DNA of 64,000 nt, taken from Aquificota bacterium (lineage in GTDB: Bacteria > Aquificota > Aquificia > Aquificales > Aquificaceae). The stretch is from contig CP076324.1 in the NCBI GenBank assembly GCA_018771605.1, positions 248,001 to 312,000 on the forward strand, in the 5' to 3' direction. This document shows, piece after piece, positions 1 through 9,108 of this stretch (positions are counted from its first letter, which is position 1; each line of letters starts with the position of its first letter). A model generated the notes under the pieces. It was not told where the DNA came from and made no database searches. It saw nothing but the letters and a program-made list of their open reading frames with translations. Both the position numbers and the translations under genes were made by a program.

Positions 1-336
1 ATCAAGCTGGTGGGCCTCCACAACCGTTTCTATGGAGTCCGCTATAAGCTCCCTTGAGGGCAAGGAGTAGTGCATACCATAATGGCCCATGGCAATGCCA
101 TCGTCCACGCCAATCACATTGAACTCTATGGGCACACCGCCCGCCTTACGCACCTCTTCCTTTATAGGCTGGACAAACTCCCTAAGATGCACATGGCCGG
201 GGATAATGTCTATGTAAGAGTTGGCTATACCTATAAGTGGCTTGTCAAAATCTTCATCGGAGAGGCCACAGGCCCTGAGCAAAGCCCTATGGGGGGACCT
301 CTCTATACCTTTTTTGACCTTATCGCTTCTAAGCAT
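1..336 (-). CDS. ilvD: Dihydroxy-acid dehydratase, N-terminal part (cut by window edge)
   Basis: Only the first 112 codons are inside the window. The translation starts [20 protein letters not shown] and contains [17 protein letters not shown] and [14 protein letters not shown], the conserved N-terminal segments of IlvD/Edd-family dihydroxy-acid dehydratases. The enzyme dehydrates dihydroxy-acids in valine, leucine and isoleucine synthesis in the cytoplasm and carries an Fe-S cluster; most cluster cysteines lie beyond the edge. The ATG at 334-336 is preceded by a good AAGGAGGC ribosome binding site. It sits 10 bp downstream of the coiled-coil gene on the same strand. Family assignment is confident. 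Confidence 0.9.
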   Translation of the reverse strand, partial: MLRSDKVKKGIERSPHRALLRACGLSDEDFDKPLIGIANSYIDIIPGHVHLREFVQPIKEEVRKAGGVPIEFNVIGVDDGIAMGHYGMHYSLPSRELIADSIETVVEAHQLD

Positions 337-346
337 TTTTGCCTCC

Positions 347-802
347 TTATTTTGATTCAAAAGCCTTCATTTCAAGCCTTTGTATTCTTATAAGCATATC
401 ATCAATTATCTCTTTTTGAGATAAAGCCCTGTTTAGGTCTCCTCTTATCTTGGAAACCTCTATATAAAGGTAGTCAATCCTTTGGGTGTTTTGGGCTATC
501 TCAGATTTTAGTTCCATCCTAGTTTGATCAATCTCAGCCTTTAGCTCCGCTCTTGTTTTATCAATCTTTTCGTTTGTCTCGTCAATCCTTTTATTTACAT
601 CGTCAATCCTTTTGTTTGTATCGTCAATCCTCTTGTTTGTCTCATCTATCCTTTGGTTGATGTATTCAAGCATCCTTTTTATCTCTCTCATCTCTGCCTC
701 AAGGCTTTCCTGCCTTGACTCAAGGGAAGCCATCCTTTGATTGAGAGATTCCACAACGAGCCTAAAGCCCGCAAGCTCTCCGCTAACGGTGGCTTTGTCC
801 AT
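347..802 (-). CDS. Coiled-coil protein with tandem 7-residue repeats
   Basis: A protein of about 151 residues of almost pure heptad repeat. The middle contains five or six near-identical 7-residue units of the type [14 protein letters not shown], encoded by a visibly repeated 21-bp DNA unit (about 545-660). No catalytic motif or membrane segment is visible. It overlaps the 3' end of nuoH: the longest frame starts GTG at 808 inside a GTGA overlap, and an ATG lies at 802. A paralogue with the same core ([14 protein letters not shown]) is at 5999. Function is unknown; a structural or scaffold role is only a guess. Co-transcription with the complex I genes is likely from the overlap. Confidence 0.75.
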   Translation of the reverse strand: MDKATVSGELAGFRLVVESLNQRMASLESRQESLEAEMREIKRMLEYINQRIDETNKRIDDTNKRIDDVNKRIDETNEKIDKTRAELKAEIDQTRMELKSEIAQNTQRIDYLYIEVSKIRGDLNRALSQKEIIDDMLIRIQRLEMKAFESK

Positions 803-804
803 AA

Positions 805-1812
805 TCACATAATATAGGCCACTATGGCTGTCGCTACCACATTAACAATGGATATAGGCAACATGATCTTCCAGCCTATCTCTGTTATGTCCCTTGCTTG
901 AAATCTTGGCAAGGTCCAGTGAAGCCAAAGGACAAAGAAGACAAGGGCAAACATCTTTATAAGGAACCAAAGGTAGGGGGAAAGGGGTCCAAAGATGGGT
1001 GGTCCAGACCAGCCACCAAAGAAGAGAACCACCGCAATGGCGGAAAGGGCCATTACATTCAAATACCACTCGGCCAAAGGAAAGACTCCAAACCTCATGC
1101 CTCCGTATTCCACGTTATAACCTGTTACCAGCTCCGCTTCTGCCTCCTGTATGTCAAAGGGCACTCTTCCCGATTCGGCCAGCATACAAAAAAGGTAAAG
1201 TATAAAGGCCACAGGCTGGTAGACTATAAACCAAACTCCTCTTTCTATCTGGGCTTGCACTATGCCAGTGGTGCTCATGGTGCCAGCCAAAAGGATAACA
1301 CCAAGGACGGAAAAGCCAAGAACTACTTCATAAGATATCACTACCGCAGACTTTCTCAAAGAACCTATAAAGGCATACTTGGAGTTAGAAGCCCATCCGG
1401 AGAATATGGTGCCATACACAGCCAAAGAACCAAAGGCAAAGACCAAAAGCAAGGCAATGTTTACATCGGATATTATGGGCTTTATCTCATAGCCAAAGAG
1501 TTTAAAGCCCGGGCCAAAGGGGATTACAGAGAACAAAAGCAAGGCTGGAGCCACAGCCATAACAACGGCCAAATAATACACGGGCTTATCCGCATTCTGG
1601 GGCACTATGGACTCTTTGGTAAGGAGCTTGATACCGTCAGCCAAAGGTTGCAACAGTCCAAAAGGACCTACAAGCTTTGGTCCCATACGGGCCTGAATGT
1701 GGCCTGCCAGCTTTCTTTCAAACCATGTAAGGTAGGCACCTATTCCAAGGAAAACACCAAGAACCACAAGTATTTTGATAAGGGTTATAAGTATTGAAAG
1801 CCAAAGCTCCAT
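805..1812 (-). CDS. nuoH: NADH-quinone oxidoreductase subunit H
   Basis: A 335-residue polytopic membrane protein, the normal length for NuoH. It has the family signatures WFERKLAGHIQARMGP near residue 30 and, later, FDIQEAEAELVTGYNVEYGG, the loop facing the quinone chamber. NuoH joins the membrane arm of complex I to the NuoB/NuoD quinone-reducing module. The ATG has an AAGGAGGT site just upstream and follows nuoCD by 11 bp. Its stop overlaps the start of the coiled-coil gene. No genes for the other membrane subunits or NuoEFG are in this window, so the rest of the complex must be encoded elsewhere or past the edge. Confidence 0.96.
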   Translation of the reverse strand: MELWLSILITLIKILVVLGVFLGIGAYLTWFERKLAGHIQARMGPKLVGPFGLLQPLADGIKLLTKESIVPQNADKPVYYLAVVMAVAPALLLFSVIPFGPGFKLFGYEIKPIISDVNIALLLVFAFGSLAVYGTIFSGWASNSKYAFIGSLRKSAVVISYEVVLGFSVLGVILLAGTMSTTGIVQAQIERGVWFIVYQPVAFILYLFCMLAESGRVPFDIQEAEAELVTGYNVEYGGMRFGVFPLAEWYLNVMALSAIAVVLFFGGWSGPPIFGPLSPYLWFLIKMFALVFFVLWLHWTLPRFQARDITEIGWKIMLPISIVNVVATAIVAYIM

Positions 1813-1823
1813 CTATAACCTCC

Positions 1824-3581
1824 TTACCTGTCTGTTTCTCCCACCACTGGGTCCAAACTACCAAGAAGGGCTATAGCATCAGCTATGGTTCCATCTTGTA
1901 TAAGCTTGGGAAAGATGGAAAGGTTATACAATGCTCCAGACCTTATTCTTAACCTGTAGGGTTTAGAACCTCCCTTGGAGTATATGTAAAAGCCCAGCTC
2001 TCCCCTTGGGTTCTCACCACTGGCGTAGACCTCTCCCGGCGGTGCAGACTCTCCATGAACCACAATACGGAAGTTCTTCACCATGTCTTCAAGGTCCATA
2101 AAAACATCTTCCTTTGGAGCCATTACGGCGGGATGTTCCTTATTTATGTATGGTGCAGATTTTGGAAGCTTTTCAAGCTTTGCCACACATTGCTCTATGA
2201 TCCTCAAGCTTTGCACCATCTCCTCCATACGCACCAAATATCTATCGTATACATCTCCCACCTCTCCTACTGGAATGTCAAACTCCACCTCATCGTAGGC
2301 AGCATAAGGTTCAAGCTTTCTGATATCGTAAGGCACTCCAGAGCCTCTTGCCACAGGGCCTGTAAGGCCGTAATTGAAAACATCCTCCCTACTTATAACT
2401 CCTATATCTTTGGTTCTTCTGAGCCATATACGGTTCCTTGTAAGAAGGTTGTGGTATTCCTTTAGCCTATTTGGAAAGTCTTTTATGAAGGCCTTTACCA
2501 CATCAAGGGTTCCTTCCGCAAGGTCGTAATGCACTCCACCTATCCTAAGAAAGGCAGAGGTGAGCCTAAAGCCGGCGTTCCCTTCTATTATGTCCATTAT
2601 CTTCTCTCTTTCTCTAAAGGCATAAAGAAAGACGGTCAAGGCTCCAAGGTCCAAGGCGCCAGTGCCAAGCCAAAGAAGGTGGGAGTTTATCCTTTGTAGC
2701 TCTGCAAACATGGTTCTGATGTATCTGGCCTTCTCTGGCACCTCCACGCCAAGAAGTTTTTCAACGGCCGTTACATAAGAGAGTTCATTGCATATGGCCG
2801 AGATATAATCCATCCTGTCCGTATAAGGTAAAAACTGGAAGTAGTATATGTTCTCAGCTATCTTTTCCATTCCTCTGTGAAGCTGTCCAAGGATAACATC
2901 CGACTGGACTACTCTTTCCCCATCCAAGTCAAAGAGGAACCATATGGTTCCGTGGGTTCCCGGGTGCAAAGGTCCCCAGTTTAGCATAAGCTGTGCCTTC
3001 TTTTGAAGCCTTGATTTTTCTGTCCTTTCAAGGTCTTCAAGGGTTGCCACCCTTGTATGCATAACCTCATAGTCATGGCTTGGTGGATCTGTCCTTCCTG
3101 CGTATAGCTCGGTGAGAGAAGGAAGTTCTACCTCCGGAAAACCTTCAAGGGGAAAGTCTTTTCTCAAAGGATGGTAGGGATAGCCCTCCCACATAAACAT
3201 CCTTCTTAGGTTTTCATGGCCCTCATACTCCACACCAAACATATCGTAGGCTTCCCTTTCGGCCCACTTTGCACAAGGCCAAAGCTTTTCAAGGGAAGGA
3301 AGCTTACCATCTTTTGCCCAAGTTTTAACAATTACCCTCTCGTTGGTATCTGGATTATAGAGTATGTATATGCCTTGGAACCTTTCCTTTTTCTCCGGGA
3401 AATCTACGCAGGTGTGGTCTATAAAGTGCCTGTAGCCTTCCTTTTCTTTTAGATGTTTAAGAAGGTCTATCAGCTTTTCCTGTTTTACATGCAGGTTTGT
3501 TGTATGCTTTGTAAATTCCACATCCACATCTTTGAACTCAAACTTTACTCTATCGGCGGTAGCTCTGTTCATCCAAGGCAT
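1824..3581 (-). CDS. nuoCD: Fused NADH-quinone oxidoreductase subunits C and D
   Basis: A 585-residue fusion. Residues 1-170 are NuoC, with the signature WAEREAYDMFGVEYEGHE near 106. Residues from about 190 are NuoD, with GPLHPGTHG at about 203-211 and the C-terminal SLDPVVGETDR. NuoD forms the quinone site with NuoB; NuoC is a peripheral-arm subunit. The fusion is known in some bacteria, including enterobacteria and Aquificales. It lies between nuoB (8-bp gap) and nuoH (11-bp gap), consistent with one operon nuoA-B-CD-H. The frame is open throughout. Confidence 0.96.
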   Translation of the reverse strand: MPWMNRATADRVKFEFKDVDVEFTKHTTNLHVKQEKLIDLLKHLKEKEGYRHFIDHTCVDFPEKKERFQGIYILYNPDTNERVIVKTWAKDGKLPSLEKLWPCAKWAEREAYDMFGVEYEGHENLRRMFMWEGYPYHPLRKDFPLEGFPEVELPSLTELYAGRTDPPSHDYEVMHTRVATLEDLERTEKSRLQKKAQLMLNWGPLHPGTHGTIWFLFDLDGERVVQSDVILGQLHRGMEKIAENIYYFQFLPYTDRMDYISAICNELSYVTAVEKLLGVEVPEKARYIRTMFAELQRINSHLLWLGTGALDLGALTVFLYAFREREKIMDIIEGNAGFRLTSAFLRIGGVHYDLAEGTLDVVKAFIKDFPNRLKEYHNLLTRNRIWLRRTKDIGVISREDVFNYGLTGPVARGSGVPYDIRKLEPYAAYDEVEFDIPVGEVGDVYDRYLVRMEEMVQSLRIIEQCVAKLEKLPKSAPYINKEHPAVMAPKEDVFMDLEDMVKNFRIVVHGESAPPGEVYASGENPRGELGFYIYSKGGSKPYRLRIRSGALYNLSIFPKLIQDGTIADAIALLGSLDPVVGETDR

Positions 3582-3589
3582 AGCCTACC

Positions 3590-4126
3590 TCACACGCTTA
3601 TTTCTCTGGGGATAAGTCCTTGACGCTCTATATCCTTCCTAAACTCCTCAAAGGCCTTGTCGTATTTTTTGACGCCTTTTTCTTTTATCTTCTTTTGTAG
3701 TTGGAGTATGCCATACAGAAGGCCCTGCGGGTGTGGTGGACAGCCGGGTATATAAACATCTACGGGTATTATCCTATCCATACCTTGAAGGGTTGAGTAG
3801 GTAGGGAAAGGACCTCCCGCAGAAGCACATCCACCCATGGTTATACACCACTTAGGGTCTGGCATCTGTTCCCACAGAAGCTTTAGCATTGGAGCCACCT
3901 TATTTACAACAGTGCCAGCCACTATAAGAAGGTCTGCCTGCCTTGGAGAGGCCCTAAAGATAACGCCAAGCCTGTCAAGGTCAAACCTTGAAGCAGCAGC
4001 ATGCATCATCTCTATAGCACAACAGGCAAGACCAATGGTTAAAGGCCAAAGGGCATTACGCCTACCCCAGCTTAAAAGCTCATCTACTGTAGTTAAAACA
4101 AAGCCGTTGGAATTTAGCATAGCCAT
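3590..4126 (-). CDS. nuoB: NADH-quinone oxidoreductase subunit B
   Basis: A 178-residue protein carrying the cysteines that bind cluster N2 in complex I: the adjacent pair in [14 protein letters not shown] (residues 35-36), the third in [12 protein letters not shown] and the fourth in [12 protein letters not shown]. This is the last Fe-S centre before quinone. The ATG at 4126 has a TAAGGAGG site upstream. It sits between nuoA (27 bp upstream) and the nuoCD fusion. Length and motifs fit the family with nothing missing. Confidence 0.96.
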   Translation of the reverse strand: MAMLNSNGFVLTTVDELLSWGRRNALWPLTIGLACCAIEMMHAAASRFDLDRLGVIFRASPRQADLLIVAGTVVNKVAPMLKLLWEQMPDPKWCITMGGCASAGGPFPTYSTLQGMDRIIPVDVYIPGCPPHPQGLLYGILQLQKKIKEKGVKKYDKAFEEFRKDIERQGLIPREISV

Positions 4127-4153
4127 GTTAATACCTCCTTAAGGAAAATATAT

Positions 4154-4510
4154 TCAGAACTGCCACCTTAAGGCTCCTTTCTTCCACTCATAAGCAAGCC
4201 CAAGGGTAAGTATAAAGATAAATATCAAGGCACCTACCAAACCATACAAACCAACTTCCCTAAAGACAACCGCCCAAGGAAAGAGGAAGGCAACCTCTAT
4301 ATCAAATAGTATTAGGGATATACCAAGTAGATAATAGCCCTGCTTAAAAACGCCCCTCGCCTCTGGGTCATAGACAGGAACACCGCATTCATAAGGGTAG
4401 CCTTCCATCTTCTCCTTTGTCTTTGGACCAAAGAGGTCGTTAAGTAAGCTAAAGGCCAAACCTACAAGAAGAGCTATCAAGAAGAATATAAGCACACCCA
4501 AGTATTCCAT
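4154..4510 (-). CDS. nuoA: NADH-quinone oxidoreductase subunit A
   Basis: A 118-residue membrane protein with three hydrophobic segments. It has the NuoA signature around KMEGYPYECGVPVYDPEARG followed by YYLLGISLILFDIEVAFLFPWA. It is the first gene of the local nuo cluster, so the operon promoter should lie just upstream of 4510. No good ribosome binding site is seen; a TAAAAT sequence (minus strand, 4517-4522) lies 6 nt before the ATG, which would suit a leaderless transcript. That promoter call is an inference. Confidence 0.93.
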   Translation of the reverse strand: MEYLGVLIFFLIALLVGLAFSLLNDLFGPKTKEKMEGYPYECGVPVYDPEARGVFKQGYYLLGISLILFDIEVAFLFPWAVVFREVGLYGLVGALIFIFILTLGLAYEWKKGALRWQF

Positions 4511-4709
4511 GATTTAATTTTAGCATCTTTGAAAATTTAAGGTAAAAGTTTATGATTAAAATCAACAAAGCCAAACTACCCAAAAGGCCCAGCTCTGCAT
4601 GAGAAAAGGCAAGGATAAGGTTAAGGGAGTAGCTCACAAAGGTTGGAGAAAACCCTAAGGATTGTCATATTCCAATCAATAGCCCCTACACCTAAAAAAA
4701 GCTAAAAGA

Positions 4710-5912
4710 TTAAGCTACTGGATAAAGCCCTTCCACAAAGCCCTTCCAAACCTCCGGCATACGGTCAAGCTCTTCCTGAGCTATCCTCCTTACCACCTCT
4801 TCAATGGCTTTTATGTCTTTTTTGGTCCTTACGCTCACATCAAGCACCTGAGGCTCGTTTATGGGCTTTCCTATCTGAGAAACTATATAACAGTAGGATT
4901 CTTCCACCTCTTCTATCTCCTTTACCACCCTTTGTGCTATAAGGTTTGCCACCCTGTTGTATATCTTCCCTATGTGAGACACTGGATTTTTGCCCGCTGC
5001 TGCCTCAAGGCTCATAGGCCTGTAGGGAGTTATAAGGCCGTTGACCCTGTTGCCCCTTCCCACCTGCCCATCATCGCCCTGCTCTGCAGAGGTACCAGTC
5101 ACAGTTATATAAACAGAGTTCTCCTCCTTACTGTCTGCGGTGTTTATAAAGACCTCCACCTCCTTACCCACCACACCTTCTACCCTTTCCTTTACCTTCT
5201 TTAGGATGGCTTCCTTCTTTTGGAAGTAATCCTCTATGTCTTTTATGTATTTGCCCACAAAGGCCAAGGCTATGGTAAGCCTATATCTGTCTTTTATACG
5301 CACACCCATAACCTTTATGTCCTCTCCTATCTCAGGATGCTCCTTTTTCATATCTGGGGAGTTTAAAAAGCTTTCCGCCTCAAAGACAGCCCTTTCAAGG
5401 CTATCAAGGGGAGCATAGCCCACACCAAAGGATGTATCATTAGCCAAAGGCACCTCACCCTTCTTTTGGAACCTTTCAAAAAGCTCCACAAGGTCCTTGC
5501 TACCCGGCTTTATCTTTGTATGTATCTTTACGTGCCTTTCCACATCAAGGTTTCTTATATTCTCTCTTAGCCACCTTTTGGCGCTTTCTACAGCAAGCTC
5601 ATGGGCATCAAGCCTTTTACTGCCCTTTTCCAGTATGGCCCTACCCACCAGATATATCTCTATAGGCTCTATTACCTCACCACCACCAAACTCCGCCCTT
5701 GCCACGCCGCCCACAAGCAGGGCTTTATCCACATTATGGTGCATGATGGCACCATATTCGGATATATACCATTTGCATAGCTCTCTTGATAGATTTTCCG
5801 CAAGGTAATCACATATGGTATCTGGATGGCCTATGCCTTTTCGCTCCACAATCTCCGCATCCAATTCATAAACAGGTTTAAAGGTCATGGGAGTAATAAC
5901 AATGTTAGCCAC
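4710..5912 (-). CDS. mat: S-adenosylmethionine synthetase, archaeal type
   Basis: Makes S-adenosylmethionine from methionine and ATP. The roughly 400-residue sequence belongs to the archaeal AdoMet synthetase family rather than the bacterial MetK type: it has ERKGIGHPDTICDYLAE near the N-terminus, DKALLVGGVARAEFGGG, and later TGTSAEQGDDGQVGRGNRVN. Aquificales are among the bacteria known to carry this form. The longest frame begins TTG at 5918, but that codon abuts the AGGAGG site; GTG at 5912 has AGGAGG six bases upstream and is the better start. It is transcribed divergently from the coiled-coil gene at 5999. Confidence 0.93.
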   Translation of the reverse strand: MANIVITPMTFKPVYELDAEIVERKGIGHPDTICDYLAENLSRELCKWYISEYGAIMHHNVDKALLVGGVARAEFGGGEVIEPIEIYLVGRAILEKGSKRLDAHELAVESAKRWLRENIRNLDVERHVKIHTKIKPGSKDLVELFERFQKKGEVPLANDTSFGVGYAPLDSLERAVFEAESFLNSPDMKKEHPEIGEDIKVMGVRIKDRYRLTIALAFVGKYIKDIEDYFQKKEAILKKVKERVEGVVGKEVEVFINTADSKEENSVYITVTGTSAEQGDDGQVGRGNRVNGLITPYRPMSLEAAAGKNPVSHIGKIYNRVANLIAQRVVKEIEEVEESYCYIVSQIGKPINEPQVLDVSVRTKKDIKAIEEVVRRIAQEELDRMPEVWKGFVEGLYPVA

Positions 5913-5938
5913 CGGCAACCTCCTGAGGATTTTGGGAA

Positions 5939-5986
5939 ATTATACCACAAACTAAGCTTGACATAGCATATATACAATGGTAAATT
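5939..5986. promoter_or_regulatory. Divergent promoter region between mat and the coiled-coil gene
   Basis: On the plus strand TTGACA (5958-5963) is separated by 17 bp from TAAATT (5981-5986), a plausible sigma-70 promoter for the gene starting at 5999. On the minus strand a perfect TATAAT (5939-5944) lies about 26 bp upstream of the chosen mat start, with no good -35 hexamer. The two promoters overlap back to back. Confidence 0.55.
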
Positions 5987-5998
5987 TTAAAAGGGAAG

Positions 5999-6511
5999 AT
6001 GGATGTTGAAAAGTTAGCAGAAAAACTAAAGGATTTGATAGTTGGCGAAATTAAAGAAGAATTAAAGGATTTTAAATTTTATGTCTCAAAGGAGCTTGAG
6101 GTAATAGGCGAGAAATTGTCTTCTTTGGAAGAGGAAATTAAAGAGGTAAAAAAATCCATAGAATATACGAATATAAGGATTGATAACGCAAATAATAGAG
6201 TAGATGATGTTAACAAAAGGATAGATGAGGTTAATGAAAAGATAGATAAAGTGAGGTCAGAATTAAAGACAGAAATTACACAATCTAAATCCGAAATAAA
6301 AATGGAAATAATACAAAATACTCAAAGGATTGATGAAGCTAATATGAGAATAGAGGAAGTTAATAAAAGGATTGACCAATCAAGGACAGAACTAAAGGCG
6401 GAGATAATGCAAATTACCCAAAGGATTGACAATCTAATATTTAAGTTGGTAGAAAGATTAACAGAAAAGGGAATAGAAACTATAAGACAAAGAAGAGTAA
6501 GAGGTATCTAA
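5999..6511 (+). CDS. Coiled-coil protein, paralogue of the gene at 347
   Basis: A 170-residue, strongly charged coiled-coil protein. The core between about residues 55 and 150 consists of 7-residue units such as [14 protein letters not shown] and NEKIDKV, then longer TQRIDEA-type units. It shares this core with the protein at 347-802 but has a different N-terminus (EKLAEKLKDLIVGEIKEELK) and C-terminus. Codon use is more A/T-rich than that of the helicase that follows. No enzymatic motif is seen. It has its own promoter and is followed after 37 bp by a DEAD-box helicase. Function is unknown. Confidence 0.7.
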   Translation: MDVEKLAEKLKDLIVGEIKEELKDFKFYVSKELEVIGEKLSSLEEEIKEVKKSIEYTNIRIDNANNRVDDVNKRIDEVNEKIDKVRSELKTEITQSKSEIKMEIIQNTQRIDEANMRIEEVNKRIDQSRTELKAEIMQITQRIDNLIFKLVERLTEKGIETIRQRRVRGI

Positions 6512-6548
6512 GGAACAAAACCTGAAATAATACAAAAAGGAGGAAAGA

Positions 6549-7646
6549 ATGGATTTCAACTTTTCACAGCTGAGCGACCTTGTACAGAGGGCTCTCAAGG
6601 ACATGGGCTTTGAAAAGCCCACACCAATACAAAAGGAAGCCATACCCTTGGCTTTGAAAGGCTACGATATTATGGGGCAAGCTGCCACAGGAACGGGCAA
6701 AACGGCAGCCTTTGGCATACCCATAGTGGAAGGAAGCAAAAAGGAAGAAGGGACCACAGCCCTTATAATGACGCCCACAAGGGAGCTGGCCCTTCAGGTA
6801 AAGGAACAGTTGCAACAGCTATCCAAGTACAAAGGCCTTAAGGTCTTTAGCTTTTATGGCGGTACGCCAGTGCAAAAGGACTTAGAACTACTTTGGAAAA
6901 TCACACCAAACATAGTGGTTGGAACTCCGGGAAGGCTAAAAGACCTTATGATGAGAGGCCTTTTTAACTTTGATAACCTCAAATACTTTGTGCTGGATGA
7001 GGCTGACAGGATGCTTGATATGGGCTTTATAGAGGATATTGAGTGGATAATATCCCAGCTACCAAAGGAGAGACAAACCTTTCTCTTTTCCGCCACCATG
7101 CCAAGGGAAGTGGAAAGCCTTGCCAAAAGGCACCTAAGGAAGGACTACAAGTTTGTAAAGGTTATAACGGAAGAGCTAAAGCCAAAGATAGAAGAAAGGC
7201 TTATAAAGCTTAACTCTTCAAGGCAAAAGCTTTCCGAGCTTGAAAAGATACTAAGAGAGCATCTCCTTGAAAAGGTCATAGTCTTTGTAAAGACAAAGAA
7301 GGATGCAAGAGAGATAACAGAAGAGCTAAAAAGAAGGGGCTTTAATGTGGTCTCCTTGCACGGCGATATGACACAAAGACAGAGGGAAAACTCTTTGAGA
7401 CTCTTTAAAGAAGGAAAGGTAAAAATAGTGGTGGCCACCGATGTGGCCTCAAGGGGCCTTGATATAAAGGGCGTGAGCCTTGTGATAAACTACCACATAC
7501 CGGAGGACCCAGAGGTGTATATACACCGGATAGGAAGGACTGGTAGGATCGGCTCCTACGGCAAGGCCTATAGCTTAGTGACGCCAGAGGACAGCAGGGC
7601 CCTTATGAGGATAAAGAAGCTAAAGGAAAGCTATTCAGAAGCATAA
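6549..7646 (+). CDS. DEAD-box ATP-dependent RNA helicase
   Basis: A 365-residue protein with the complete two-domain helicase core and almost no tail. In order: a Q motif (FEKPTPIQKEAIP), Walker A (AATGTGKTA), PTRELALQ, GTPGRL, the DEAD box (LDEADRMLDMGF), SAT, and in domain 2 VATDVASRGLDI and HRIGRTGRIG. Such enzymes unwind RNA duplexes in ribosome assembly or RNA decay. Lack of the long C-terminal extension of DeaD/CsdA makes the exact orthologue uncertain. A strong AAAGGAGG site precedes the ATG; kdsC begins one base after its stop. Confidence 0.93.
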   Translation: MDFNFSQLSDLVQRALKDMGFEKPTPIQKEAIPLALKGYDIMGQAATGTGKTAAFGIPIVEGSKKEEGTTALIMTPTRELALQVKEQLQQLSKYKGLKVFSFYGGTPVQKDLELLWKITPNIVVGTPGRLKDLMMRGLFNFDNLKYFVLDEADRMLDMGFIEDIEWIISQLPKERQTFLFSATMPREVESLAKRHLRKDYKFVKVITEELKPKIEERLIKLNSSRQKLSELEKILREHLLEKVIVFVKTKKDAREITEELKRRGFNVVSLHGDMTQRQRENSLRLFKEGKVKIVVATDVASRGLDIKGVSLVINYHIPEDPEVYIHRIGRTGRIGSYGKAYSLVTPEDSRALMRIKKLKESYSEA

Positions 7647-7647
7647 T

Positions 7648-8169
7648 ATGGACCTTAAAGAAAGGGCTTTAAAAGTTAGGCTTTTGGTCCTTGATGTGGA
7701 CGGTGTGCTTACCGATGGGAGGCTGTATTACACTTCAAGGGGGGAGGAGATAAAGGTCTTTAATGTAAAGGATGGCTTTGGTATAAAGATGGCGCAGATG
7801 GCTGGCATAAGGGTTGGAGTCATCTCTGGAAGGAAGAGCAAAGCCCTAAGGAAGAGGCTTGAGGAGCTTGGCATAGAAGAGGCCCACCTTGGCTTTAACG
7901 AAAAGCTTCCTGTTTTGGAAGATATGCTAAGGAGGCTTTCCATTGACCTTGAGCATGTGGCCTTTATTGGGGATGACTATGTGGACCTGCCCATCTTAAA
8001 AAGGGTGGGCTTTCCCATGGTAGTTTGCGATGCACCAGAGGAGATAAAGGCCCATGCCCTTTATACCACAAAGGCAAAGGGCGGAGAAGGAGCAGTAAGG
8101 GAGGCCATAGAGTTCCTTCTAAAGCTAAGAGGACAGTGGGAAGAGATAATAAGTAAATACCATGCTTAG
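7648..8169 (+). CDS. kdsC: 3-deoxy-D-manno-octulosonate 8-phosphate phosphatase
   Basis: A 173-residue HAD-family phosphatase of the short, cap-less KdsC type. Motif I is LVLDVDGVLTDG near the N-terminus, the motif II region is VISGRKS, and motif IV is FIGDDYVDLPIL. KdsC releases phosphate from KDO-8-phosphate during synthesis of the LPS inner core. The context agrees: lptC overlaps its last 8 bp and lptA follows. The frame is intact and of normal length. Confidence 0.92.
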   Translation: MDLKERALKVRLLVLDVDGVLTDGRLYYTSRGEEIKVFNVKDGFGIKMAQMAGIRVGVISGRKSKALRKRLEELGIEEAHLGFNEKLPVLEDMLRRLSIDLEHVAFIGDDYVDLPILKRVGFPMVVCDAPEEIKAHALYTTKAKGGEGAVREAIEFLLKLRGQWEEIISKYHA

Positions 8170-8653
8170 GAGCCTTCTTATAAGCCTTATGATAATATTC
8201 GCTTCTTACATGCTAAGGGCCTATGTGGATAGCTTTGAACCCACTGGAGGAGAGGAGAAGATAGTAAATAGGCTGGAAGGTGTGACCATAAGGTCCTACG
8301 GCAAAGGTGGCATTGAATGGACCATAAAGGGCAGATCCTTGGAGGTGGTGGGGAAAGACGTGCTTCTGAAGGGAGCAGAGCTTATATCTGAAGAAGCCAC
8401 CATAAGGGCTGGAGAGGTTTATATAGATAGGAATACTGGAAAGGGTGAGCTTTTGGGAGGCATTGAGCTAACATCAAAGGACCTTGTGGCAAAGAGCCAA
8501 AGGGCCTATATGGACCTAAGGGAAGGAAGGTTTTATGGTGATGGCAGGATAGAGCTAAGGGAAGGGGACAAAAAAGTGGAAGGCTATGGCTTTGAGATAA
8601 GGTTAAAGCCCATGAGGGTTATAATTAGTAAGGCGAGGGTAAACATAGAATGA
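8162..8653 (+). CDS. lptC: LPS export protein LptC-like
   Basis: A 163-residue protein with one N-terminal membrane anchor (about residues 4-20) and a periplasmic beta-rich region, the layout of LptC, which passes LPS from the inner-membrane transporter to LptA. Primary sequence is weakly conserved in this family, so the call rests on topology, the pattern in the middle (LLKGAELISEEATIRAGEVYI) and position between kdsC and lptA, the standard gene order. It overlaps kdsC by 8 bp and lptA by 4 bp, implying coupled translation. Confidence 0.8.
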   Translation: MLRSLLISLMIIFASYMLRAYVDSFEPTGGEEKIVNRLEGVTIRSYGKGGIEWTIKGRSLEVVGKDVLLKGAELISEEATIRAGEVYIDRNTGKGELLGGIELTSKDLVAKSQRAYMDLREGRFYGDGRIELREGDKKVEGYGFEIRLKPMRVIISKARVNIE

Positions 8654-9108
8654 GAAGGGTTCTATTTTTTCTTTTATTTATAGCTTCCTTTGCCTTTTCA
8701 CAGCCCATAGCGGGTGAAGGAGACCAACTTACTTACGAAAAGGACAGGATAATCTATACGGGCAATGTGAGGCTTACAAGGGGCAACGCCCTCTTGACAG
8801 CCAACAAGGTAATCATATACCTTGATGAAAACAGAAAGGCAAAGCTTATGGAAGCGGAGGGGAATGTAAAGTATGTGGAGGGAAACAGAAGGGCCTTTGC
8901 AGATAGAATGACCTACGACCTGAGGGAAGAGGTTATAACCCTTAAGGGTAGGGCAAGGGTGGAAGATGGCCCAAACTTTGTGGATGCAGAGGAGATAATT
9001 TACTATAAGAAGGAAGATAGGGCTGTGGCCATAAGCAAAGGCTCAAGGGTAAGGACCTTTTATGTGGAGGAAAAGGATGAAAAGGGCAGACCTAATAGAA
9101 AGCCTTAG
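8650..9108 (+). CDS. lptA: LPS transport periplasmic protein LptA
   Basis: A 152-residue protein with a cleavable signal peptide (residues 1-17, ending FAFSQ) and the OstA/LptA repeat pattern: QLTYEKDRIIYTGNVRLTRGNALLTANKV, then MEAEGNVKYVEGNRRAFADRMTYD. LptA bridges the periplasm and carries LPS to the outer membrane. It overlaps lptC by 4 bp. Its last 32 bp overlap the HU-like gene, which begins within the lptA reading frame. Confidence 0.88.
   Translation: MRRVLFFLLFIASFAFSQPIAGEGDQLTYEKDRIIYTGNVRLTRGNALLTANKVIIYLDENRKAKLMEAEGNVKYVEGNRRAFADRMTYDLREEVITLKGRARVEDGPNFVDAEEIIYYKKEDRAVAISKGSRVRTFYVEEKDEKGRPNRKP

Noticed and set aside
898-1797. 299-codon plus-strand ORF across nuoH
   Set aside because: It is antisense to a strongly conserved gene; its Lys/Gly/Ser-rich product is a composition shadow.
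4449-4637. 62-codon minus-strand ORF overlapping the start of nuoA, with a hydrophobic stretch
   Set aside because: It overlaps nuoA in another frame, has no ribosome binding site, and its hydrophobicity follows from A/T-rich composition.
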